Assembly (NCBI GenBank): GCA_020073165.1
Contig: JAIQFP010000004.1
Location: 1-64,000, forward strand
DNA from: Terriglobia bacterium
Lineage (GTDB): Bacteria; Acidobacteriota; Terriglobia; Terriglobales; Acidobacteriaceae
Direction of reading: 5' to 3'
DNA length: 64,000 nucleotides
In this document: in pieces, positions 45,734 to 53,464 of the stretch
How positions within the stretch are numbered: position 1 is the first letter of the stretch
How the letters are laid out: every line of letters starts with the position of its first letter
Notes under the pieces: model-generated
Seen by the model: only the letters and a program-made list of their open reading frames with translations
Database searches by the model: none
What the model was told of the DNA's origin: nothing
Made by a program: the position numbers and the translations under genes

Positions 45734-45940
45734 AGTAGTCAGCACTCAGCATTCCGCGGTCAGCCAACACAACTCTTGGGCGTCCATCCCGAAGCCCGGC
45801 GCTTTCTCCAGCCGGGCGAGGGATCTGGCGTGTGCCACCAGCAGGGGTGGTGCGCGCAAGGTCCTTCACCGGCTGAAGCCGGTTCAGGATGACGCCCGAA
45901 GATTGGTTTGGCTGAATGCCGAGTGCTGACTGCTGACGGC
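45734..45940. repeat. Composite: heptad arms around a REP-beta pair
   Basis: The left arm is AGTAGTCAGCACTCAGCATT after the HNH stop; the right arm is GCTGAATGCCGAGTGCTGAC and TGCTGACGGC. The REP-beta pair (45781-45896) sits between them: CGTCCATCCCGAAGCCCGGC to GGTTCAGGATGACGCC. Confidence 0.75.
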
Positions 45941-46764
45941 TATTTCTGTGGCGGCTGTGGTTGTTCCGGCGGCTTCTCGCCCTTGGGCAATTCCTTGCCC
46001 TCGTAGGTGATTTTCACGTTGGATCCGAACTGCTTGTAGTCGGTGTACTTCACCTTCTCGATGATGTGCACATCCTGATTGGAGAAGTGCAAGGTGTCGT
46101 CCGCCTTGGTGTACGTCGGAAACCAGTACTTGCCGTCGATCTGCTCACGCCAGGTGGTGAACTTGGGGAACAGGTTCTCCTGTCCCCTCTTCTTACGAAT
46201 ATCGGGCACGGTTTTGCCGTAGGTCTTTACGACCTGAAAATCGTGATCGTCCACCCAGATCCGTCCCTGGAAATAACGCTTCTTGCCCACGATCTCTTTG
46301 GGCGCAATGTCGAAAACGTAACAGTGCAGCTCGTCCTGCTGCTGCTGGCCCACGTACATGATCTGGTATTCGGGAATCTCGTCGCTGGTGAGCACGAAGG
46401 GCAGCCGATGGCGGATGTCGGCGAGGTCCTCGGGCGACATCGAGATCAGCTGCAGCGTAGTCTGGGGCGCAAATACGACGTTCTCCAGGCGCTTGCCCTG
46501 ATCGTCAAAAACCACATCGAACACTTCATGGTACTCGCCGCCGTCATCGGGCGTTTGCACCCGCACATCCTGACGAAAGGTATAGCGGTCGCGCGCCTCC
46601 CGAAACTCTTTTTCCTTGGCCGCGAAACGCTGAATGATTGCTTCCGGAGTGATCCCTTTAGGCTGGGCGGGATCGAGAGTCCCTTCCTGGGCAAGCGCGG
46701 GCAGGGAAGCGCACAGGACGATGGCCACGGCCAGCCCCAGTACGAAACGCAGGATGGATTTCAT
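45940..46764 (-). CDS. Exported LolA-like protein of unknown function
   Basis: A signal peptide (residues 1-25, FVLGLAVAIVLCASLPALA) precedes a 250-residue soluble protein. The pattern of strands (RYTFRQDVRVQTPDDGGEYH, then EVFDVVFDDQGKRLENVVF, and YVFDIAPKEIVGKKRYFQGR) resembles outer-membrane lipoprotein-sorting (LolA/LolB-type) beta sheets, with WVDDHDFQVVKTYGKTV typical of that group. The tail is Pro/Lys-rich. The stop TAG is part of a heptad arm. I treat the LolA relation as likely but not proven. Confidence 0.75.
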   Translation of the reverse strand: MKSILRFVLGLAVAIVLCASLPALAQEGTLDPAQPKGITPEAIIQRFAAKEKEFREARDRYTFRQDVRVQTPDDGGEYHEVFDVVFDDQGKRLENVVFAPQTTLQLISMSPEDLADIRHRLPFVLTSDEIPEYQIMYVGQQQQDELHCYVFDIAPKEIVGKKRYFQGRIWVDDHDFQVVKTYGKTVPDIRKKRGQENLFPKFTTWREQIDGKYWFPTYTKADDTLHFSNQDVHIIEKVKYTDYKQFGSNVKITYEGKELPKGEKPPEQPQPPQK

Positions 46765-46905
46765 AGTGGTTAGTGTAACGAAAATCGGTGAGTCACTGCT
46801 GCTCCCCCGCCGCCATACCCTCTCCGCTCAGGGGGCCGGAAGCAGGGGAGCTGCAGTTCTGCCTTTTTGTTAGATGCTGAGAGGTGGAAGGAGTTGCCGG
46901 AAAAA

Positions 46906-47054
46906 CAGCCGTCAGCCATCCAGTCCTCACTCCTCGGCCAAAACGCACCCCGGCGTCATCCCGAAGCCCGGCGCAGTTCAGCCGGGCGAGGGATCTTGCG
47001 CGCACCACCAAGGCTCTTTGTTGGCCTGAATGCTGTGTGCTGACTGCTGAATGC
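46906..47054. repeat. Composite: heptad arms around half a REP-beta pair
   Basis: CAGCCGTCAGCCATCCAGTC and GGCCTGAATGCTGTGTGCTG are the arms. The loop holds one REP-beta unit, GGCGTCATCCCGAAGCCCGG to GAGGGATCTTGCGCGCA. The rest of the 331-bp gap 46765-47095 shows nothing recognisable. Confidence 0.6.
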
Positions 47055-47095
47055 TTACGCATGGTTTACACTGACCAGTCCCCCGGAGGCACCTC

Positions 47096-49402
47096 ATGCG
47101 CCGTCTCCTACTCTTTCTCTTTACACTTTCTTACTTCGCTCCCCTCTTTGCCCAACCCAAGCACCCTTTCACCTTCGAAGACATGATGTCGCTCAAGCGG
47201 GTGGAGGAGCCGGTGCCTTCGCCCGATGGCAAGTGGGTGCTGTTCGCCGCGGTGGACGTGAATCTGGCAGCCAACACCAAAACGCCGCACATCTGGATCG
47301 TGCCGCTGGCGGGTGGGCAGGAGCGCGAAATCATTTCCGATCAGGATGCGGACCGGCCACGCTGGGCGCCGGATGGCAAGCGCTTTGCGTTCATCTCGAA
47401 TAAAGAAGGCGGATCGCAGATTTGGATTGCCGACTTTGACGGCACGGCCGGAGCCGTCACCGGCGTGCACAAGCTGACCTCCATCGCCACCGAAGCCGGA
47501 GGCGAGCTCTGGTCGCCCGATGGCAAGAACATCCTCTTTACCTCGGATGTCTATCCCGAGTGCACGGGCTCAGAAGCTGAAGCCTGCAACGCGAAGAAAC
47601 TGGACGAAGTTGCCAAGTCGAAGGTCAAGGCGCTGATCTTCGATCACCTGCTCTACCGCCACTGGAACGCCTACAAGAAGGGCATGCGTACGCACTTGCT
47701 CGTGGTTCCTGCCGACAACTGCGTAGGGACAGCCGCCTCGGCTGTCCCGCGAGGCGGAGCCGAGCAGTCTGATGGTGGCGCAAAAGAAAGTCGAGCTTCG
47801 CTCGACCGGACAGCCGGGGGCGGCTGTCCCTACGTGAGTCCTCGCGATCTCACGCCCGGCGACTACGACGCTCCCGTGTTCTCGCTCGGCGGACAGGACG
47901 ACTACGCCTTCTCGCCCGACGGCCAGGAGATTTGCTACACCTCGAACCACGACAAAGTTGAGGCCATTTCTACCAACAATGACTTGTGGATCGTCCCGGT
48001 CCACGTAGGGGCGGACGCCTCGTCCGCCCAGGTTTTGGCGCAGACCAGGAACATCACCGCCGACAATCCCGCCAGCGACTCGACGCCGCTCTATTCGCCC
48101 GATGGCAAGTACATCGCCTACCGCGCCCAGCAGCGTCCGGGATACGAGAGCGACCGCTTCCGGCTGATGCTGTATGACCGGAAGACGGGAGAGAAGAGGA
48201 ATCTGACGGAGAACTTCGATCACTGGGTTGGATCGTTTGGTTGGGCTGGGCCACACGAGATTGACCTAACTGCCGAAGATGAGGGTGAGTCTCCGATTTA
48301 CTACGTCGTCCCGGAAGCGTGCCCCGACGGCTGTTATCCAATCAAAGTCATGGATGGCTTCAACGACGACCTAGCCACCGGCGAGAACAGAATCGTCGGG
48401 GTTACGGCCAAGGCTATGTCAGAGCGGGTCGTCTTCAGCAGAATGTCGCTCGGAGCGCCCACGGAAATCTTTGTCGCTGAGCCCGGCACCTATTCAGTCG
48501 GCCTCGACAGGATCAGAGCGGCGCTCACAGGTGAATCCAAAGAGCCAATGCCGAACGATGCGATGGCGAGACCGCGCCAACTCACCCACCTCAACGATTC
48601 CGTCCTCTTCCAAGTCTCCATGTCCCCGCTCGAGTCCTTCTGGTTCCCCGGCGCCAACGTCGACAAGATCCAAGGCTTCCTCGTCAAGCCTCCCAACTTC
48701 GATCCCAGCAAGAAATATCCCGTAAAGTTCCTCATTCACGGTGGGCCGCAGGGGGCCTGGGGAGACGACTGGAGCTATCGCTGGAATCCCGAACTCTTCG
48801 CCGCCAACGGATACGTGGTCGTCATGATCAACTTCCACGGCTCGACCGGCTACGGGCAGAAGTTCATTGACGCCATCAACGGCGACTGGGGCGGCGCTCC
48901 CTTTGAAGACCTGATGAAGGGCCTCGACTACGCCGAGCAGCACTATCCGTTCATTGACAAAGCCCGCGAGTGCGCCCTCGGCGCCAGCTACGGCGGATAC
49001 ATGGCCGACTGGATTCTTGGGCATACTGACCGTTTCAAGTGCATCGTGTCGCACGATGGTCAGTTCAACACCACATCCACGTGGGGCACCACGGAAGAGC
49101 TCTGGTTCCAGGAATGGGAGCTCAAAGGCACGCCGTACACCAATCGCGCCATGTACGACAAATGGTCGCCGCACCTGAGCGCCGCAAACTTCAAGACGCC
49201 GACGCTGGTGGTCCACAGCCAGCTCGACTACCGGCTCGACGTGTCGGAAGGCTTCCAGCTCTTTACCACGTTGCAGCGGATGGGCGTGCCGTCGAAGATG
49301 CTCTACTTCCCCGACGAAGGCCACTGGGTACTCAAGCCCCAGAACTCACAGCTGTGGTGGAAAACGGTGAATGATTGGGTGGATGAGTGGGTGGGGAAGT
49401 AA
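47096..49402 (+). CDS. S9 family prolyl oligopeptidase-like peptidase
   Basis: The 768-aa protein joins a TolB-like beta-propeller to an S9 alpha/beta-hydrolase. A signal peptide (LLLFLFTLSYFAPLFAQ) suggests export. Catalytic residues: Ser631 in LGASYGGYMADW, Asp711 in SQLDYRLD and His743 in DEGHWVLK. FHGSTGYGQKFIDAINGDWG is the oxyanion region. Residues 210-246 are encoded by an inserted REP-alpha element of 111 bp, and residues 303-312 by a second short copy. Both are in frame and in propeller loops, so the enzyme may still fold. It would cleave short peptides. Confidence 0.92.
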   Translation: MRRLLLFLFTLSYFAPLFAQPKHPFTFEDMMSLKRVEEPVPSPDGKWVLFAAVDVNLAANTKTPHIWIVPLAGGQEREIISDQDADRPRWAPDGKRFAFISNKEGGSQIWIADFDGTAGAVTGVHKLTSIATEAGGELWSPDGKNILFTSDVYPECTGSEAEACNAKKLDEVAKSKVKALIFDHLLYRHWNAYKKGMRTHLLVVPADNCVGTAASAVPRGGAEQSDGGAKESRASLDRTAGGGCPYVSPRDLTPGDYDAPVFSLGGQDDYAFSPDGQEICYTSNHDKVEAISTNNDLWIVPVHVGADASSAQVLAQTRNITADNPASDSTPLYSPDGKYIAYRAQQRPGYESDRFRLMLYDRKTGEKRNLTENFDHWVGSFGWAGPHEIDLTAEDEGESPIYYVVPEACPDGCYPIKVMDGFNDDLATGENRIVGVTAKAMSERVVFSRMSLGAPTEIFVAEPGTYSVGLDRIRAALTGESKEPMPNDAMARPRQLTHLNDSVLFQVSMSPLESFWFPGANVDKIQGFLVKPPNFDPSKKYPVKFLIHGGPQGAWGDDWSYRWNPELFAANGYVVVMINFHGSTGYGQKFIDAINGDWGGAPFEDLMKGLDYAEQHYPFIDKARECALGASYGGYMADWILGHTDRFKCIVSHDGQFNTTSTWGTTEELWFQEWELKGTPYTNRAMYDKWSPHLSAANFKTPTLVVHSQLDYRLDVSEGFQLFTTLQRMGVPSKMLYFPDEGHWVLKPQNSQLWWKTVNDWVDEWVGK
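47723..47833. mobile_element. MITE/BIME-like element with REP-alpha ends, inside the S9 gene
   Basis: A 111-bp segment has perfect 15-bp inverted ends (GTAGGGACAGCCGCC). Each end forms a palindrome (GGACAGCCGCCTCGGCTGTCC-like), and the middle has a TCGAGC/GCTCGA hairpin. It has no stop in the gene's frame and is a multiple of three, adding 37 codons. No transposase lies nearby. Target duplication is not evident. Confidence 0.75.
48002..48031. repeat. REP-alpha copy, short form, inside the S9 gene
   Basis: CACGTAGGGGCGGACGCC followed by TCGTCCGCCCAG is a single palindrome of the REP-alpha type. It is in frame and encodes HVGADASSAQ in a propeller loop. Confidence 0.65.
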
Positions 49403-49414
49403 TCGTTTTTCGGT

Positions 49415-49784
49415 GACGTCATCCTGAGCGGCGTGCCGCGAAGGACCTCGCGCGGAGCGGCAAGGGATTGTGGGTGGTCACGGGCTGTGCCGACGCTGAA
49501 CTCTGTGCCGCTGCCCGCCGGATCCCTCGCCCGGCTGGAGAAAGCGCCGGGCTTCGGGATGACGTCGGGGGAAAAGGGGACCGGCACCGGGAAAGGTGGA
49601 GCGGGCTAATGCCATCACCCACCATGACGGCGTCATCCTGAGCGGCGTGCCGCGAAGGACCCAGCGCGGGGCGGCAAGGGATTGTGAGTGGTCACGGGCT
49701 GTGCCGACGCTGAACTCTGTGTCGCTGCCCGCCGGATCCCTCGCCCGGCTGGAGAAAGCGCCGGGCTTCGGGATGACGTCGGGG
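49415..49784. repeat. Two tandem 154-bp REP-beta copies (49417-49570, 49631-49784)
   Basis: Both copies start CGTCATCCTGAGCGGCG and end GGGATGACGTCGGGG, each 154 bp, with about five differences and a period of 214 bp. Each contains a left REP-beta unit, a middle part with CACGGGCTGTGCCGACGCTG, and an inverted right unit. A third partial copy begins at 49816 and lies inside the nuclease gene. The 420-bp gap 49403-49822 contains no other feature. Confidence 0.8.
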
Positions 49785-49815
49785 AGAGGGAGTGGCCACT
49801 GCCATCACCCTTTAT

Positions 49816-50250
49816 GATGGCGTCATCCTGAGCGGCCGTTCAGGCCGCGAAGGGCCTGGCGCGCAGTACCCACAACGCCGGGGTCGGGCTTGTACACGTC
49901 TTGCCATTCCGCTGCCAGGTCGTACCAGTGGGGATTCATGCTCTCGATCAATGAGATCTTCTTGCTGCGACGCCAGCCTTTGACCTCCTTCTCGCGTGCG
50001 ATCGCCATGTCCGGGTAGTAAGACATTTCGTAGTACACGAGTCGCGTGACGTTGTAATCGCTGGTGAACCCTGGGATCATTTTGTGTTTGTGCTGGAACA
50101 CTCGCCGGGACAGGTTGCCGGTCACGACGGTATAGAGCACGTGGTGCCGCGAATTGCTGGCCATGATGTAGACGTAGAAGTGCTTGGGCTTCCGCATAGT
50201 GCATTGCCACTGCGCGCCGGGTCCTTCGCTTCGCTCAGGATGACGCCATC
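49816..50250. mobile_element. REP-beta-bounded GIY-YIG unit (candidate)
   Basis: The left boundary (49816-49867) reads GATGGCGTCATCCTGAGCG, then an extra GGCCGTTCAGGCC palindrome, then GGCGCGCAGT. The right boundary (50209-50250) is its inverted counterpart: ACTGCGCGCC, then CGCTCAGGATGACGCCATC. The outer 19 bp and inner 10 bp are identical. The nuclease gene fills the space. Mobility is inference. Confidence 0.55.
49823..50197 (-). CDS. GIY-YIG nuclease family protein
   Basis: A 124-aa single-domain protein with the GIY-YIG fold: FYVYIMASNSRHHVLYTVVT, then LSRRVFQHKH with the catalytic-type Arg, and the C-terminal REKEVKGWRRSKK and LIESMNPHW. The small GIY-YIG family normally has YIG/YTG; here Y22-T23-V24 replaces it, so activity is doubtful. 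The last 15 residues (from GTARQALRG) and the TGA stop are translated from a REP-beta repeat, and the start lies 12 bp inside the inverted copy. Similar small nucleases are not tied to a known pathway. Confidence 0.85.
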   Translation of the reverse strand: MRKPKHFYVYIMASNSRHHVLYTVVTGNLSRRVFQHKHKMIPGFTSDYNVTRLVYYEMSYYPDMAIAREKEVKGWRRSKKISLIESMNPHWYDLAAEWQDVYKPDPGVVGTARQALRGLNGRSG

Positions 50251-50311
50251 AAACCCACCCCGGGCTTACGCGCGGGGCTCTATTCTGTCGCCGCTCCGCG
50301 GCTGAATCGCT

Positions 50312-53300
50312 CTACTGCGTCCCTCTCCACGGCGCAGGGGTGTGTCCTTTAGGGGGATTTCCCCCAATCGGGGTGTCGCTGTCTCCCATCGGCGAGAGCG
50401 ATTCCAGCGTAAACGACAGCGTGCCGCTGCCGGCGGTGGCAGTGCCTGCAATCTCGGTTGTGCCCTGGACACCGCCCGTGGAAGGCGTGATGCTCACCAG
50501 GCCGTCCACATCGGACTGCACCGTGGTCTGCGACGACGACACAATCACCGGAGTCGGATTGCGGATGATGATGATGTCACCATCGCCCCGCGGGGCCGGG
50601 CAGACGCCCAGCAGCCGGGACACCACTTGCTGGAAAACCACATCGGCGCCGCGCACCGGATTGGGCGGAGTGGAGGAATCGGTCACGCGCATGGTGACTA
50701 GCTTGAAATTCTGATCCTCAGAGATTGCTTGGACGCTCCCGGCCACGGGTTGCAGCTTGAGCGCAGCCGTTGCCACTGAGCTTACGTAGAAGGTCTGGCA
50801 GGGATTGTCTCCCGGCTCCACACAGGTGCTGACCCACACATCTGCGCTCATGTTCGAGAGGTGCAGGGTGTTGTTGGAGTCTCCGCTGGCGTTGGTAGTA
50901 GTTGTGGTGAACGTGAGCGTGCCCGATCCCTTCACCACCTGGTAGTTGACAGTACGCCCCACCACGGGCGAGCCGAACGACAGCACGCGCGCGGTGAGGG
51001 GCACATCGAGAGAGGCTCCTTGGGCGATCCAGACGTACGGCGAAGTCAGGGCGATGTCGAGCGCTGACGACGTGCCTTGCAGCCCCGTCTGCACGATTTT
51101 GGGCGGATTGTACGAGGCCGGCGCCAGCGCCGCGGTAATGGTCATGGTGCCGGCGGTGAGCACCGTCACGCGGGTGGAGACCTGTCCACTTTCATCCGTG
51201 AGCAGGGTGCAACTGGAGGCCCCGGCGCACGCCCCCAGCGCCGCCACGGGGGCAACGCTGAAGAAAATGCTCGCCCCGGCGACCGGCGTTGAGCCATCAG
51301 CCGCATAGGCACCTACACGGATGGGGTTGGCGGCCACCGCTCCTACCGGCGTGGCGGGATTCGATCCTGCGATCAAGCCGATGCCGTCGTTGGGGCCTGC
51401 GCCATAGGTGAGGACATCGGTCATGCTGGAAGCGGAACCGGTGGCTGGATCGCTGAGAGTGATGGCCTGGAGGCCGTCCGCCAATGGGGGCGCGCTCATG
51501 ATCACGTGGTTCGGCGATACCGCCAGCACAGCTGCGTTGGTCGTTGCCACGGCCGCCGTGGTCCCCGGCCCAAAGCCGAAACCGTTCACGGTCAGAGGCG
51601 TTCCGCCGCTGACGCTGGCCCGCGCCGGGGTCACCGAATCACCGTAGAAAAGCCGCACGTGATAGCGGAGGTCGGGGCGGCCGTCGCCGCGATAGTCGGC
51701 CACGCCGATACGGAAGTCGCCAGCGCCGAACAAGGCCGCGTCCAGGCGGGTCATCCCGAAATTGAGCGTGTTGAATGCCATGGGCGTGGCTGCCGGAGGC
51801 AGAGTCCCGGGGGGATCGGGCAGCGCCCAGATGCCGATGACGGGGAGAGCTTTGGTTTGCGACGCGGCGCTGGTTTCGTCCATCGCGGTCACCTCTACCG
51901 AGAGGGTGCGCTTGTCCTGCCCGGAGAACCGGAAGTAGTCGGTATTGCCATAACCGCTGATCGTTCCCATCCAATCTCCGGAAGGAGGTACGGGCGCGGG
52001 GTTGGAGTAGTCTTCCGAGCCGTAGGAATCCTGCGTTTGAACTGCACTGCCTTGCATCAGGATGTCCTGCTGGGCGTCCCCTCCTTTGCTTACCGTCACA
52101 GTGATCGGCTGCGCCGCGCCCGAAGGCTGCACCTGCCAGGGGCCGTAGGGTCCCACGGCCTGCGACCAAAGCGGATCCAGGGTTTCAACGCTGAGTTGGT
52201 ATTGTGCGCTCTCAGCGCCGTTGGGAATTTCCAGTCCAGCCAGATCAAACCAGCCTTCGAGCGAGGAATCATCGGAGCCGAAGCGGTCATAGTTCTGTCC
52301 CGTGCTGTCGGTCGAACCGTTCACGGGATTGCCCGCGTAGCCACGAAACAGAAAGCCGGAAACAGAAGTCGCCACCGAACTGCGCGAAGCCTTGCCGCTG
52401 GTGGGATCGATCCAGCGCGCCACCACGTTGACGCCTTGCATCCCCTGAGCAGCCAACCCGTCGGCATCTGCGAAATGCACTGCGCCATGAATGCGGATAG
52501 TGTTTTCAGAGAAAAGCTGCTTGCCAGGGAAATTGTCCTGATTCTCGGGGGTCACAGGGTACAAACGAGAAAATGCCGCACGATCATCCATCTTGGGCTG
52601 GTCCGCGTTGGCATAGCAGGCCGAGATGGGCACGCAGGTGTCGGGGTCAGTGGCATGCATGATGGTGAAGCCGGTGTAGTCGTCGGCTGTGGGCGCCGGC
52701 TGGCGGGTGATGACGTTCAGGTTAGCCTGCGACCAGTCGAGGCCGAGCACACGCCCGAGTACCCGCACCAGGCGGTACTTCACGTCGGGCAATTGGCCAG
52801 CACCCTGGACGCAGTTTCCATTCATGATGATCAGGGCATGGACAATGTGAGCGTCGGTGCTGAGGTTGTCGGGTCCACCGAAAACGGCATTGGTGAAGCA
52901 GTAGTCGGCCCCACCCGCACCCAGGCCCAGCAGCGCGTCGGTGACCTGCCCGTCGGCGTCGTAAACAATAGCCACCGGCTTGGTCACAGCGCTGGGCAGG
53001 ATGTCGGACGGCATGGTGATAGTGCCGTCCGGGTTTGCGACCACATTGGCGCCACTGACGTCTTCGCTGAGCTGCCCCGCCAACGTGGACGACACCGCAG
53101 CAGTGGAGATGGAAGTCCAGCGGCTGAAAGCGTCGGCGACGAAGTCGTTGGCGCCGGCTTGCGGCAGCAGGGGGCTGAGGTCTCCCTGGTCGGTGTAGTA
53201 ATTGACCGCGCCTTGCGCCCAGGTCAAGGGCGCGCCTTTGGTCCCCGAGTCGAAGTAGCTGCTTCCCGCAATGTAACGGGGGCCGCCCGCGTGCAGGAGT

Positions 53301-53461
53301 TGCGGCAGTACCACGAGCACCAACAAGGCCAGCAGCAATGCACACAGCACCCACCAGAACCAGCGGAGGAGAGTGGTCGGGTGAGAATGGGCACCTCCGG
53401 CCAGCAACTGGAAGCCTCGCCGCCCCTCACGGCCATCAGAAGAATCAAAACCGGTGTGCAT
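50312..53461 (-). CDS. Large extracellular protein with degenerate matrixin-like domain and Ig-like repeats
   Basis: A 1049-aa protein with one N-terminal membrane segment (residues 33-57, LLRWFWWVLCALLLALLVLV). Residues 60-300 follow the matrixin plan (PLTWAQGAVNYYTDQG, then FVADAFSRWTSIS, FTIMHATDPDTC, MDDRAAFSRLYP), but the zinc motif HExxHxLGxxH reads RVLGRVLGLDW at residues 233-243, so all ligands are missing. An IPT/TIG-like domain follows (about residues 605-690), then several Ig-like beta domains such as PIRVGAYAADGSTPVAGASI and SADVWVSTCVEPGD. A surface or matrix role is inference. It follows a 182-aa secreted gene with a 3-bp gap. Confidence 0.8.
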   Translation of the reverse strand: MHTGFDSSDGREGRRGFQLLAGGAHSHPTTLLRWFWWVLCALLLALLVLVVLPQLLHAGGPRYIAGSSYFDSGTKGAPLTWAQGAVNYYTDQGDLSPLLPQAGANDFVADAFSRWTSISTAAVSSTLAGQLSEDVSGANVVANPDGTITMPSDILPSAVTKPVAIVYDADGQVTDALLGLGAGGADYCFTNAVFGGPDNLSTDAHIVHALIIMNGNCVQGAGQLPDVKYRLVRVLGRVLGLDWSQANLNVITRQPAPTADDYTGFTIMHATDPDTCVPISACYANADQPKMDDRAAFSRLYPVTPENQDNFPGKQLFSENTIRIHGAVHFADADGLAAQGMQGVNVVARWIDPTSGKASRSSVATSVSGFLFRGYAGNPVNGSTDSTGQNYDRFGSDDSSLEGWFDLAGLEIPNGAESAQYQLSVETLDPLWSQAVGPYGPWQVQPSGAAQPITVTVSKGGDAQQDILMQGSAVQTQDSYGSEDYSNPAPVPPSGDWMGTISGYGNTDYFRFSGQDKRTLSVEVTAMDETSAASQTKALPVIGIWALPDPPGTLPPAATPMAFNTLNFGMTRLDAALFGAGDFRIGVADYRGDGRPDLRYHVRLFYGDSVTPARASVSGGTPLTVNGFGFGPGTTAAVATTNAAVLAVSPNHVIMSAPPLADGLQAITLSDPATGSASSMTDVLTYGAGPNDGIGLIAGSNPATPVGAVAANPIRVGAYAADGSTPVAGASIFFSVAPVAALGACAGASSCTLLTDESGQVSTRVTVLTAGTMTITAALAPASYNPPKIVQTGLQGTSSALDIALTSPYVWIAQGASLDVPLTARVLSFGSPVVGRTVNYQVVKGSGTLTFTTTTTNASGDSNNTLHLSNMSADVWVSTCVEPGDNPCQTFYVSSVATAALKLQPVAGSVQAISEDQNFKLVTMRVTDSSTPPNPVRGADVVFQQVVSRLLGVCPAPRGDGDIIIIRNPTPVIVSSSQTTVQSDVDGLVSITPSTGGVQGTTEIAGTATAGSGTLSFTLESLSPMGDSDTPIGGNPPKGHTPAPWRGTQ

Positions 53462-53464
53462 GGC

